Origin: an uncultured bacterium
GTDB taxonomy: Bacteria; Patescibacteriota; Minisyncoccia; Moranbacterales; GWC2-37-73
Reading direction: 5' to 3'
Assembly: GCA_903866285.1 (NCBI GenBank)
Contig: CAIPMZ010000054.1
Coordinates: 1 to 13,791, forward strand
Length of the DNA stretch: 13,791 nucleotides
The notes beneath the pieces are model-generated. The model saw only the letters and a program-made list of their open reading frames with translations. It was not told where the DNA came from and made no database searches. The position numbers and the translations under genes were made by a program. Each line of letters opens with the position of its first letter. Position 1 is the stretch's first letter. This document shows positions 1-8,052 of this stretch, in pieces.

Positions 1-1
1 A

Positions 2-796
2 GGGACGGTTATGACCGATCTGCCAAAAATGATTCTCGCTATCTATAAATTTGGAATTTGGACCATTGGCATTGCGGGCCTACTGATGATTACCGTGGGC
101 GGGATTATGTACGCTGGGAGCGCGGGCAATACCTCAACCGCTACTAAAGCTAAAGGCATCATCACGGAAGCGCTTATTGGGATTGCCGCCGCGATGTCAG
201 CTTACCTGTTCCTCTACGTGATTAATCCAGATTTGACTAGCCTGAAGATTAATTTTACGGCGGTGAAGGTAGAGGAAACAACTGGAACGGGACTTAGCAC
301 GCCTGGCACAGCAGCTGGAAAATCCACTGGTAGCACTATAACTGGCGGACCCTGTCTAGGAACAAACGCGGGTTGTTGTAAAGCTGGAACAAAGTGCGCT
401 GATTGTAAAAATTGCGGAAATTTTTCTAATAGCTATGGCTCCTTGTGTTATAAGGGAGCGCCTGGTAACACCGGCTGTAAATTAAATACTAGCTTAGCTG
501 GTAAATTAAATAGCGCTAATCTCAGTAGTGTTAATGCGGAGGCTTCAGAGGTCTGGCCCCCTACGGTATATCACGCCTCTGCTTGTCATCAGGATGGAAC
601 TTGCGCGGATGTTAGGTGTAAGAAAGGCTGCGCCAAGGAAACAGTTGCTAATGTAAAGAAAATTTATGATGCGCTTAAAAATGCCGGCCTAACTCCCGTA
701 TTCGAAAGCACCTCTTGCGCTCAATACACAGCTGCGGGAATTTATTGTAAATATTATTCGACCATGACAGGTGCCTCCTTTCATGTTAATATGTAA
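2..796 (+). CDS. Type IV secretion pilin-like membrane protein with Cys-rich and M15-like C-terminal region (5' end probably outside window)
   Basis: Numbering is from the ATG at 11, but the frame is open to the window edge and no signal peptide is visible, so the true start is probably upstream. Two hydrophobic helices, about residues 13-35 and 50-71, are joined by a short loop containing SAGN and followed by INPDL. This is the pattern of the VirB2/TrbC-like 'T4SS pilin' (Mbov_0395-type) family common in Patescibacteria. Residues 85-112 are a low-complexity Thr/Gly/Ser linker. Residues 114-156 are cysteine-rich, suggesting disulfides outside the cytoplasm. Near the C terminus, H193 and D200 occur as HxxGxxxD, and the end reads ASFHVNM; this resembles the zinc site of M15 peptidases (D-Ala-D-Ala carboxypeptidase type), which would fit peptidoglycan trimming. 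The pilin part is well supported; the M15 reading is an inference from two short motifs, and the protein stops three residues after the last His. Confidence 0.7.
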   Translation, partial: GTVMTDLPKMILAIYKFGIWTIGIAGLLMITVGGIMYAGSAGNTSTATKAKGIITEALIGIAAAMSAYLFLYVINPDLTSLKINFTAVKVEETTGTGLSTPGTAAGKSTGSTITGGPCLGTNAGCCKAGTKCADCKNCGNFSNSYGSLCYKGAPGNTGCKLNTSLAGKLNSANLSSVNAEASEVWPPTVYHASACHQDGTCADVRCKKGCAKETVANVKKIYDALKNAGLTPVFESTSCAQYTAAGIYCKYYSTMTGASFHVNM

Positions 797-875
797 ACTA
801 AGCTAAAGCTAAAAAGAAAAGCCCAAAAGGAAGTGTTCTACTTTTGAATTAAAGTTCGTAGTTATTTTCGAAAAA

Positions 876-2018
876 ATGAAAAAAGTCTTTATTATTTCAG
901 CGGTTTCGTTAGTAGTTGTGTTACTTGTTTTAGGTGTGTATAATTTCGATTTCAAAGCCTTCGAAAGGAGCCCTAAGCCAGTAGTCCAGCAAGTTGAGCA
1001 AGTAAAAACAGTAGCCACTGAAACTCCAACTGAAAAAACAGAAAAAATTAGCTTGGTTTCTAAGGAGCCAGTTTTGGGCGCGGTGGCAGACAAAAAAACG
1101 GAAAAAGTTTTTTATTATGCTGCGGCTAATGGAACTATTTGGCAGGTTGATAGCGACGGCTTAAATGAGTTACTAATTAGTGAGGTAAAAATTGCGGGGC
1201 TGGAAAGCGCTGCTTGGTCGCCAGACAGACTAAAGACCCTGGTAACTATTAAACAAGACGGCAAAAGCTTTTTTTCGCTCACTGATAACGTAAAAAAAAC
1301 ACAAACCAAACTCAAAGAAAGTCTCGAGAACGCCACCTGGGATAGCTTGGGCGCAAAAATTATTTATAAGTATTACGATAGTAAGAATAAAAAAAGAAGC
1401 TTAAATATTTCAGATCCCGACGGTCAAAATTGGTCGACCTTAGTGGCAGAGCTTCCTTTCCGGGATCTTTCCATTGCAATCATCCCTTCCACTTCAATTA
1501 TTTCTTTTTGGAATACGCCTAACTCAAGTGAGGAAAGTAATTTGCAAATAATTGCCGCTACCGGTGGAGAGGCAAAAAGTATTTTAAAAGGAAAATTTGG
1601 AGCAGATTATCTTTGGTCACCAGATGGCAGTCGAGCTTTAGTAAGCTCCTTGGTGAGCAAGGAGAGCAAGATAATGACGCTAGGGGTAGTTGACCTCCAG
1701 GGGCAGTATCGCGACTTAGGCATTCCAACGATAGCCTCAAAATGCGCTTGGTCGGCTGATGGTAAGACAATTTATTATGCCTTGCCAGGCGCTATTCCAA
1801 CGGGAGCAATTATGCCGAATGATTATCAGGATAAAAAGTTTTTAACTCAGGACACTTTTTGGAAAATAAATGTTATAACTAATAGCAAAGAGCGCGTAGT
1901 GGAATTGGCAGATATCCAAGGGGCTTTTGATGTGTCTAATCTTTTTCTTTCAGTAACAGAAGATAGCTTATTTTTTATTAATCAAGTCGACAAAAAGCTG
2001 TATCGGATAGCGCTTTAA
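876..2018 (+). CDS. Membrane-anchored beta-propeller (PD40/TolB-like) protein
   Basis: 380 residues. An N-terminal signal anchor (about residues 4-22, after MKK) is followed by a charged, Pro/Thr-rich linker (about 30-75). The rest consists of repeated beta-rich blades carrying PD40-type motifs: AWSPDR (113-118), TWDSLG (154-159), LWSPDG (246-251) and AWSADG (291-296). Propellers of this kind are usually extracytoplasmic protein- or glycan-binding scaffolds; no catalytic motif is visible and no substrate can be named. It lies 79 bases after the pilin-like gene on the same strand, so the two may be co-transcribed and act together in the envelope. The ATG at 876 is chosen because the hydrophobic anchor follows at once; there is no clear Shine-Dalgarno site. 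It ends convergently with the polysaccharide cluster. Confidence 0.72.
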   Translation: MKKVFIISAVSLVVVLLVLGVYNFDFKAFERSPKPVVQQVEQVKTVATETPTEKTEKISLVSKEPVLGAVADKKTEKVFYYAAANGTIWQVDSDGLNELLISEVKIAGLESAAWSPDRLKTLVTIKQDGKSFFSLTDNVKKTQTKLKESLENATWDSLGAKIIYKYYDSKNKKRSLNISDPDGQNWSTLVAELPFRDLSIAIIPSTSIISFWNTPNSSEESNLQIIAATGGEAKSILKGKFGADYLWSPDGSRALVSSLVSKESKIMTLGVVDLQGQYRDLGIPTIASKCAWSADGKTIYYALPGAIPTGAIMPNDYQDKKFLTQDTFWKINVITNSKERVVELADIQGAFDVSNLFLSVTEDSLFFINQVDKKLYRIAL

Positions 2019-2049
2019 GGCATCGATGAAGTTATTACGCTGAATTATT

Positions 2050-2105
2050 ACTGTCAGTTGCAGGGAGGCTTAGCCTCCAACGTCTAGCTACTATGAATTA
2101 AATTG
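2050..2105. repeat. 56-base palindromic repeat, copy 1
   Basis: This lies in the convergent gap after the beta-propeller gene. It matches 11931-11986 at 50 of 56 positions with no gap. The core (2064-2078, GGAGGCTTAGCCTCC) is an odd palindrome able to form a 6-bp GC-rich hairpin with a 3-nt loop, flanked by GTT on the left and AAC on the right that could extend the stem past a bulge. No U-run follows in either direction, so it is not a standard intrinsic terminator. Confidence 0.85.
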
Positions 2106-2113
2106 TTTACGTA

Positions 2114-3322
2114 TTAGTTGTCTTTAAAAATTTTAATTTTGTATAACCCAAAAATAGCGACGAAAATCCAAAAAACAAAAGCTAAATCATTTTTCCAGAA
2201 AGGGGTATCGATTAAGCCATGTAGCGCCACATATAAGAAAAAAGAAAAAAGCACGCCTGCTAGGGGCGTTTTTTTTATTTTTTTTAGCAAGGCATAAAAG
2301 ATAAAAAAAAGTAGCCAACTAAAACCAAACAAGCCAAGGAGGCCAGCCTGGAGCCAGAAAGCCAGGAAGAGATTATGCGGCTGGGGAACAGCCCACTCGA
2401 GATAAGGGGGGAATAAGGGTTGCAAGGCAAGATAATTGGTTTGAAAATTTCCTGGTCCGATACCAGTTAAAGGTCTTTCGTGTAAAAGTTTTTCGCTAAC
2501 CTTCCAAATCATGAAGCGAGAAGCAAGGGAGGATCTTTCAGAAAAGTGAATTAAGCTGGAAAATTTAGGCGTGTTAAATTGGAAAAGTGTAAACAGCAAA
2601 AGGAAACCAGTGGTAATAACTAAAAGAAGAAAGAATTGTTTTTTAGAAAAATAAAAAAAGTAAGTCAGCAGTAAAGACAAGCAAAGCGCGGCCAAAGTGG
2701 CGTAAGAATAAGTATAAAAAAGTGCCAGCAGAATAATTGCAAAGGAAAGACTAGTTAAGCCTTTAAGTAAAAGAGAACTTTCTCGAAAAGCTTTCGCGAG
2801 AAAATAAAAACCAAGTAAGGCGCCAGGGGCAAGGTACATCGCTAAGTGGTTAGGGGATAGATAAAAGGCGCTAAGTCGATTATCAAAAGTGACGAAATTA
2901 AAAATTTTATAAAAAAGACTAAGCAGGGCAACTAAGCTAACTGAAAAATAAAGACTAAGGAAAGCGCGGGCTAAATCGGTTTTGTGCTCCAGGGTAGTAT
3001 AGAGCAGATAAGCAAAAAGCAGTGGCAGGATAAACCAGCCTTTTAAAATTCCAAGTCCGATTAGGATGGCATTGTTTGTAAAAATTGAAAGCAGGATGCC
3101 CAATAAAATTAGGCTGATGCTTAAAACCAAAGGCCAGGGTAATTGCTGTAAGTTTGTTTTTATTTTTTTGGTGTTGCTAACGCTGAACCAAAGGCAAAGA
3201 TTTAAAACGATAAAAACTTCAAGTAAATTTGTCGGCAGGTTAAAAAGTTCAAACCGAATAAGATACAGCGGGGTCAGCAGAATCGTAAAATAGATTAAGT
3301 TTTTTTGGTTTAAATATTGCAT
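2114..3322 (-). CDS. O-antigen ligase family (Wzy/WaaL-like) membrane protein
   Basis: 402 residues and almost entirely hydrophobic, with roughly ten or more membrane helices. The family signature is near the C-terminal third: SRFMIW (268-273), a Pro-containing ERP turn, GIGPGN (287-292), then a large periplasmic loop ending in PQPHNLFL with H316, followed by a helix. The Arg and His of this loop are what WaaL and Wzy enzymes use when joining undecaprenyl-linked glycan to an acceptor. An additional SPNH motif lies at 156-159. The protein therefore either ligates polysaccharide to a lipid or protein acceptor or polymerises repeat units; sequence alone does not separate these, and a protein O-glycosylation ligase is also possible. 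The start overlaps the end of the upstream gene by 13 bases, implying translational coupling. It is the last gene of the minus-strand polysaccharide cluster. Confidence 0.82.
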   Translation of the reverse strand: MQYLNQKNLIYFTILLTPLYLIRFELFNLPTNLLEVFIVLNLCLWFSVSNTKKIKTNLQQLPWPLVLSISLILLGILLSIFTNNAILIGLGILKGWFILPLLFAYLLYTTLEHKTDLARAFLSLYFSVSLVALLSLFYKIFNFVTFDNRLSAFYLSPNHLAMYLAPGALLGFYFLAKAFRESSLLLKGLTSLSFAIILLALFYTYSYATLAALCLSLLLTYFFYFSKKQFFLLLVITTGFLLLFTLFQFNTPKFSSLIHFSERSSLASRFMIWKVSEKLLHERPLTGIGPGNFQTNYLALQPLFPPYLEWAVPQPHNLFLAFWLQAGLLGLFGFSWLLFFIFYALLKKIKKTPLAGVLFSFFLYVALHGLIDTPFWKNDLAFVFWIFVAIFGLYKIKIFKDN

Positions 3323-5439
3323 TTTTTTTCAAGTGAAGATGCTAGCGCTAAGATAATTAAAAACAGGGGTAGCACATTAACCGAATAGAGTGGACTTTCA
3401 ACTAAGCAGTGTAGCGCAAAAATTAAAAGACTGGCAAGACCGGCTAGGTAAAAAGAATTCGTTTTAGCTGTTTGCCAAAAGTTTTTCAACGCTAGCAGGA
3501 GTAGGACCATAAATACGCCAGCGTTGATTAAGCCAGTTTCGACTGCAAGGTCAAGGTAGAGATTGTGCGTATAAATTGGCGTGCGATAAGTCGCGTCAGG
3601 TTTAATAGCAAGGGGATAATTACCAAGCCCAACGCCCTGGGGATGGCTGGCAAGGACAGTTAGGGCTTGTTCCCAAATTGCGAGCCTGCCTTGGTTGGAG
3701 CCTTCCTGCAGGTCAAAAGTCGAGAGCACCCTGCCTGCGACGGGATTAGTGACAGGATTTTCTGGAAGCATAAAAAAAAGAAAAAGAAAAAGAAAAATTC
3801 CAGCAAGAATTTTCAAGGCAGTTTTTTTTGAGACTAAAGGTAGCAGTAAGATAGCGGTCGCAATAAGCGCCAGGTAGCCACCGCGGGTAAAGGTGGCAAT
3901 GTTGCAAAGCAGTAGTAGGCCAGTGGCCGCCAAGAAAAAGGACTTGTGCGCTTTGCTAGTAGTCCAAAGGGCTAGTGACCAAGGCAGAAGCATGCCAGTA
4001 TAATAAGAGAGCATATGTGGATCTGGGAAGGGCGCAAAAGCTCTTAGATAGTTTAGTCCACCGCTACTGACGAGCCAGCTTGGGTAAGCTAGAACTTCTT
4101 TCGCAAAAGTGTGGCCAATAAAAAAAGGTATAATATTTTTAGCCAAGAAAAGATAAACTGCGTCGATCCCAAAGAAGAACTGAGCGCTAAAAGGAATTAG
4201 GGCAAAAAGGGAAACAGTCGCGCCCCCTAAAACAAGGGCTGAAATAGTTTGACGTTTTCTGTGGGGGCTATTTAAAAGGAAGCGCGCGATAAAATAAAGC
4301 GGAAAAATTGAAAAGAGAAAAGCGAGTTTGCGTAGCGACCAAAAAATATTTTCAGAAAATAAAATTGAAAAAATATTTAAACCAAGAAAAACTAAAATGA
4401 GTAAAGTTAACTTACTTTCAAGGCGAAAATATTTTTTAAGCGCGGGGAAGAGGTCATTTTTAAACGGCAGGGAAGGGTGGTTAAAGCTTTTTTTCTTTTT
4501 AAAATAAAAAGAAGTATAACTAAGAAATAAGCCCAAAATTAAAACTCGGATAAGCGCTAAATCAACCGTGGAGGTAGGATTGAGCGCAAATTGAAAAGGC
4601 AGCAACGCGCACAGGCCGAGAAAAAGAGCAAAAAGCTTAGTTTCAAAAGAGCTAGTTAGCAATTTTTTAAAGGTAAGAAAAAAGTTACGGAAAACTCGCA
4701 TTAAACTTGCTTGGAATTTACCAAAGTGTTTCTCAAAATAATAAGCCTGAGAGCGATAATAGTGTTGTTTTTGGAGTTGATTATTTTCAGCGCTCCCTCC
4801 GCCGTAATGGAGAACTTTCGGCTCAGTGAGTAAGATAATTTTCTTCCCAAGTTGGCTAATTCGCCGGCAGAGGTCAACGTCTTCGAAATACATAAAAAAC
4901 TTTTCATCAAAGCCTCCAATTTTTTCAAACAAATCTTTTTTAATCAGCAGGGCTGCGCCACTAACCCAGGCGAATTCAGGATCTGGCTTTTTTAGGGTGG
5001 GTGGGGAATTTTTTTTCAAACAAAGTTTTTGTAAGATAGTGTTGAACGGAGTTATGGCTTGACCGGCCCGCCAAGGCTGGGGTAGGCCAGTTTTAGTTAG
5101 AAGGGCTGGGGCGATGATTCCAATAGCCTCGTTATCAAATAAGGAAAGCTTAGTAGTAAGGGTGCTACCCAAGAGCTGAGTATCTGGGTTCAGAAAAAAA
5201 AGAATTTTACCCTTAGCGATGCTTGCGCCTAAATTACAACCTTTCGCAAAACCAATGTTTGAAAAAGTATTTAAAATTTGGATAAAAGGTTTAGTGAAAG
5301 CTCGTTCAAGCTCTGCGGGGTTGTTATTAACAAGAATAATCTCATATTTAAAACCAGCAGCATTTTTTTCGAGCGAGGAAATGCACTTAGGAAGATATTG
5401 TTCACTGTGATAATTTAGAATAATAAAAGAGAGATCCAT
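3310..5439 (-). CDS. Fusion of family 2 glycosyltransferase and O-antigen-ligase-like domain
   Basis: 709 residues in two modules. Residues 1-245 form a GT-A fold family 2 glycosyltransferase: a FIILNY first strand, NNN at 38-40, NPDT at 84-87 (the DXD-equivalent metal and nucleotide-sugar site) and DEKFFMYFEDVDL at 178-190 (acceptor and base region), resembling rhamnosyltransferase-like enzymes. From about residue 262 the protein becomes a polytopic membrane domain ending in ligase/polymerase motifs: GRLAIW (584-589), SHPQGVGLGNY (598-608) and THN with H625, followed by more helices. The reading frame is uninterrupted, so this is a true gene fusion in this sequence. It would tie sugar addition on the cytoplasmic face to polymerisation or ligation on the outer face. 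It starts 5 bases after the upstream glycosyltransferase stop and overlaps the downstream ligase by 13 bases, consistent with one transcript. Confidence 0.85.
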   Translation of the reverse strand: MDLSFIILNYHSEQYLPKCISSLEKNAAGFKYEIILVNNNPAELERAFTKPFIQILNTFSNIGFAKGCNLGASIAKGKILFFLNPDTQLLGSTLTTKLSLFDNEAIGIIAPALLTKTGLPQPWRAGQAITPFNTILQKLCLKKNSPPTLKKPDPEFAWVSGAALLIKKDLFEKIGGFDEKFFMYFEDVDLCRRISQLGKKIILLTEPKVLHYGGGSAENNQLQKQHYYRSQAYYFEKHFGKFQASLMRVFRNFFLTFKKLLTSSFETKLFALFLGLCALLPFQFALNPTSTVDLALIRVLILGLFLSYTSFYFKKKKSFNHPSLPFKNDLFPALKKYFRLESKLTLLILVFLGLNIFSILFSENIFWSLRKLAFLFSIFPLYFIARFLLNSPHRKRQTISALVLGGATVSLFALIPFSAQFFFGIDAVYLFLAKNIIPFFIGHTFAKEVLAYPSWLVSSGGLNYLRAFAPFPDPHMLSYYTGMLLPWSLALWTTSKAHKSFFLAATGLLLLCNIATFTRGGYLALIATAILLLPLVSKKTALKILAGIFLFLFLFFMLPENPVTNPVAGRVLSTFDLQEGSNQGRLAIWEQALTVLASHPQGVGLGNYPLAIKPDATYRTPIYTHNLYLDLAVETGLINAGVFMVLLLLALKNFWQTAKTNSFYLAGLASLLIFALHCLVESPLYSVNVLPLFLIILALASSLEKKCNI

Positions 5440-5444
5440 GAAAA

Positions 5445-6341
5445 TTAACTGGCTTTAATTTTTCTAAAATCGCGATAAGCTTGCTGAACCTGGCTAGTCA
5501 GGGGAGAGGGCTTAAAATTAAGGTCAAGGGCATTTTTTAATTTACGGAGCTGTAGATAGGGAAGCAGATAAAGCTTTTGAAAAAAATCAGTGTGGAGAGA
5601 GAAGAAAAGGAGACCCGAAAGCACTAACCAATAAGTTTTCAGCTCGGTTGCGGTATTGCTTTGTTCAAGATGGGTAACTGTGGCGGTTGGGCAGATTAAT
5701 AAATCAAAGCCTGCTTTTTTAGCGCGCACGGAAAAATCGCTATCTTCATAATAGAGAAAGTAGCGCTCATCAAAAAGCCCAACTTTTTTAAAGATTTCTT
5801 TACTAATAAACATCGCGCAACCCGTGCAGTATTCTGTCGGGTAGGGATTATTTGAGGTAAATTCAGTTAAATGTACGTTCTTCATTTTCAGCCACTCAAT
5901 TACGCCACCCGCAAACCAAACTGTTTTTTCATCGCGGTTTAAAATCAGCGGGTTAATAACTGCAGGCACGGGATGGCTCTGCGCTAAGGTAACTAATTTG
6001 GAAAGCGTATCATTTTTTAAATAAGCATCATTATTAAGCACTAAGACATAATCGGCAAATTTTTCTAAAGCAAAGCGAATGCCTAAATTATTGCCGCTGG
6101 CAAAGCCAGTATTGGTGGAGTTTTTGATAAAGTGAGCGCGGGAGAATTGAGTTTTCGCAAGCTCGAGCGAGCCATCGCGGGAGTCATTATCAACCACCAC
6201 CACCTCAAAGCTCGGGTAGGTTGACTGATAAATCGAAGCTAGGCAAGACAGGAGGGTGTCTTTGCCGTTGTAATTTAAAACGATAATGAAAATTGTAGGC
6301 ATAGATTTTTTTCTGAATTTTTCAATGTTTTTGATTGGCAT
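5445..6341 (-). CDS. Family 2 glycosyltransferase (WbbL/rhamnosyltransferase-like)
   Basis: 298 residues. A GT-A nucleotide-sugar transferase: FIIVLNYNG at the first strand (18-26), VVDNDS (49-54), the DXD-like NNDA (103-106), GCAMFI (174-179) and DERYFLYYEDSDF (191-203), then H224 in a THLE segment. It is predicted to be cytosolic or peripheral, adding a deoxyhexose or similar sugar to a lipid-linked glycan; the sugar cannot be read from the sequence. The alternative ATG at 6302 (residue 14) would put the first beta-strand directly at the N terminus, as is usual for the family; neither start has a Shine-Dalgarno sequence, so the start is uncertain. It lies 65 bases after the flippase stop and 5 bases before the fusion gene, so all four genes probably share a transcript. 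Confidence 0.87.
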   Translation of the reverse strand: MPIKNIEKFRKKSMPTIFIIVLNYNGKDTLLSCLASIYQSTYPSFEVVVVDNDSRDGSLELAKTQFSRAHFIKNSTNTGFASGNNLGIRFALEKFADYVLVLNNDAYLKNDTLSKLVTLAQSHPVPAVINPLILNRDEKTVWFAGGVIEWLKMKNVHLTEFTSNNPYPTEYCTGCAMFISKEIFKKVGLFDERYFLYYEDSDFSVRAKKAGFDLLICPTATVTHLEQSNTATELKTYWLVLSGLLFFSLHTDFFQKLYLLPYLQLRKLKNALDLNFKPSPLTSQVQQAYRDFRKIKAS

Positions 6342-6406
6342 TTTAAAGAGTAGTATTTATTCTTTAAATTTATTTTTAGCTCAAAATCCTAAATTAAGGA
6401 TAGTTG

Positions 6407-7822
6407 CTATTTAGTCGCAACGATACTCGAAATTTCCGCTACCGTAATTGTTTTTGTTAGCCAGAGAAATAATAAATAAACTCCAGTGCTTCCGAGGGCG
6501 AGTAATAAGAAACTGGCTGAGCTGAAAAAATAAAGGAAAAATCCCATCGCTAAACCAGCAAAAAGAATTTTAGGCAGATAGGTGGCTCGGGGTTTGAAGT
6601 GTGTATATTTTGAAACCAAATAAAAACCAGCTAGCGCGACAAAAAATTCCGTTGCTACCGAAGTAAAGGCAGCTGCGGTGTAAGAAAAAATGGGGATAAA
6701 GAGCAGGTTAGAGGAGATATTAAAGATAGCACAAAAAACTAAGGGGAGAATTAATTTTTTTTGGTGATTGCCAGCGATTAAAATACTGTTAAATAAATTA
6801 CCAAAGAAAATAAAAACTAAGGCAAAAATAAGAATTCGGAGGATGCCAGCTGAAGCTGCGAAAGCATCGCCGCCAATTAAATGAATTACGCCATCGGCTA
6901 AAAAAGTCGTGCCGACAACTAGGGGAACAAGGAGGATTAGAAAAACTTTCAGGGTTTCATTTGCAATGCGAGAGAATTCTTCTTTATCGGTAAAGATATA
7001 TCTTGAGAGCAAGGGAAAAATCAGGCCAATGATCATCGCTGGAAAAAAAGTAATATTCTCTAAAACTTTATAAGCAGCATTATATATGCCAACTTCGGAG
7101 GCAGTTTTTAAAATGGAAAGCAGAATGGTGTCAATTTTAAAATAAATAAAAATAACTAAGGAGGAAAAGCCTAGTGGCGCAGCCTCAATTAAAAACTTTT
7201 TCCAATAAGCAAAATCAAATTGGAGGGAAAGGGAAACGTACTTTCTAGCTAAAAAGACAATAATCACAAAATTTAAAATCATGGAGGCTAGTACGGAAAA
7301 AATAATAGCAATGAAGCCAAGATTTAATTTCACTGCCAAGATAATGATGGTGATTTGTAAGAGCTTGCCAAGCACTTCGGCCGAGGCAACCTTGTCCATG
7401 GCTAAATTCTTTTGGAAGACGCCATTGAGGACCATATAGGTCGTCGAAAAAACAAAGGAAGCGGCTGCGATTAAAATGCCGATTTTGACGTCGTGGGAAT
7501 AGGGCAGGAAATAAACAAGCAGGGGTGCAATTAAAAAGACTAAAAGCGAAGAGGTTAGTCGCAGGGCTAGGGCGTTACTGATAATTTTTTTCTCGTCGGC
7601 TTCAGGCCGGGAGATTTCGCGGGCGGTAATGCTGTAAAGGCCAAGATCGGCGGCGCTACCAAAAAAGGCAAAGAAAGCTAGGACGGTGGAATAATCCCCG
7701 AAGCCTTCTTTGCCAAGATAGCGCGTGATAAAACCAATCCCAACCAAGGCTAAGATGGTAGATAGAATTTTTGTGATTACATTAAAAATCACATTGTACG
7801 CAATTTTTCTTGCAATAGCCAT
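6407..7822 (-). CDS. Wzx-like polysaccharide flippase (MOP superfamily)
   Basis: 471 residues with about 12-14 hydrophobic helices. It begins with the amphipathic N terminus and the FITRYLGKEGFGDYS segment typical of Wzx/RfbX-type polysaccharide exporters. A family-like FKIDTILLSIL segment with a buried Asp lies near residue 230, and a GIYNAAYKVLE segment follows. The family flips undecaprenyl-diphosphate-linked oligosaccharides across the cytoplasmic membrane. It is the first gene of the polysaccharide cluster, followed by two glycosyltransferase modules and two ligase modules, which gives a complete build-flip-ligate set. The start ATG at 7822 is the only sensible one, since it directly precedes the conserved N-terminal helix. 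A structured repeat lies immediately upstream. Confidence 0.87.
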   Translation of the reverse strand: MAIARKIAYNVIFNVITKILSTILALVGIGFITRYLGKEGFGDYSTVLAFFAFFGSAADLGLYSITAREISRPEADEKKIISNALALRLTSSLLVFLIAPLLVYFLPYSHDVKIGILIAAASFVFSTTYMVLNGVFQKNLAMDKVASAEVLGKLLQITIIILAVKLNLGFIAIIFSVLASMILNFVIIVFLARKYVSLSLQFDFAYWKKFLIEAAPLGFSSLVIFIYFKIDTILLSILKTASEVGIYNAAYKVLENITFFPAMIIGLIFPLLSRYIFTDKEEFSRIANETLKVFLILLVPLVVGTTFLADGVIHLIGGDAFAASAGILRILIFALVFIFFGNLFNSILIAGNHQKKLILPLVFCAIFNISSNLLFIPIFSYTAAAFTSVATEFFVALAGFYLVSKYTHFKPRATYLPKILFAGLAMGFFLYFFSSASFLLLALGSTGVYLLFLWLTKTITVAEISSIVATK

Positions 7823-7882
7823 GCAGTTTTGTTTTTGAAAATAGTTGTGTGACTAGCAATTGGTAGCTTACTTTTTAAAGCC

Positions 7883-7995
7883 ATTTTTACGAACTCAGCT
7901 TCTTTTTTGAGCACGTAGCTAGCCTAAGACTATGGCTAGCTACTCGGATGAGCTGTCGCTCAGATGGCCAAAAAAGAAAATGAGTTCGTAAAAAT
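7883..7995. repeat. Multi-stem palindromic element, copy A
   Basis: This lies in the gap between jag and the flippase gene. The outer stem pairs 7883-7897 with 7981-7995 (15 perfect pairs), then after two mismatches 7900-7909 with 7969-7978 (10 pairs). Inside are a perfect 10-bp hairpin (7915-7924 with 7934-7943, 9-nt loop) and a 5-bp hairpin TGAGC/GCTCA (7949-7953 with 7958-7962, TGTC loop). The right half is closely related to 13278-13320, so this is one copy of a dispersed family. No protein is encoded. It could be a non-autonomous mobile palindrome, a structured RNA or a transcription boundary; the sequence does not decide. Confidence 0.82.
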
Positions 7996-8007
7996 TCTAA
8001 TTTGTAT

Positions 8008-8033
8008 TTTATGTTTGAAATTATAAACATAAA
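8008..8033 (-). terminator. AT-rich hairpin after jag, possible weak terminator
   Basis: TTTATGTTT (8008-8016) pairs perfectly with AAACATAAA (8025-8033) across an 8-nt loop, 19 bases past the jag stop codon. The stem is weak and is not followed by a clean U-run on the minus strand, so termination here is only a suggestion. The long palindromic element directly beyond it could help. Confidence 0.3.
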
Positions 8034-8052
8034 TTATGGGTAGTCACAATTT

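Noticed and set aside
809..1093. Minus-strand frame overlapping the beta-propeller gene start
   Set aside because: Low-complexity Ser/Thr composition with no domain, lying opposite a gene with a clear anchor and blade motifs; a shadow frame.
2064..2078. Intrinsic terminator for the convergent genes
   Set aside because: The hairpin is strong, but neither strand continues with a U-run, and the same sequence with conserved flanks recurs at 11945-11959, which fits a dispersed repeat better.
7883..7995. Integron attC site or tRNA-like cloverleaf
   Set aside because: There are no recognisable R and R' core sites (GTTRRRY type) and no tRNA signature such as a T-loop or CCA-ready acceptor; only the general stem arrangement is similar.
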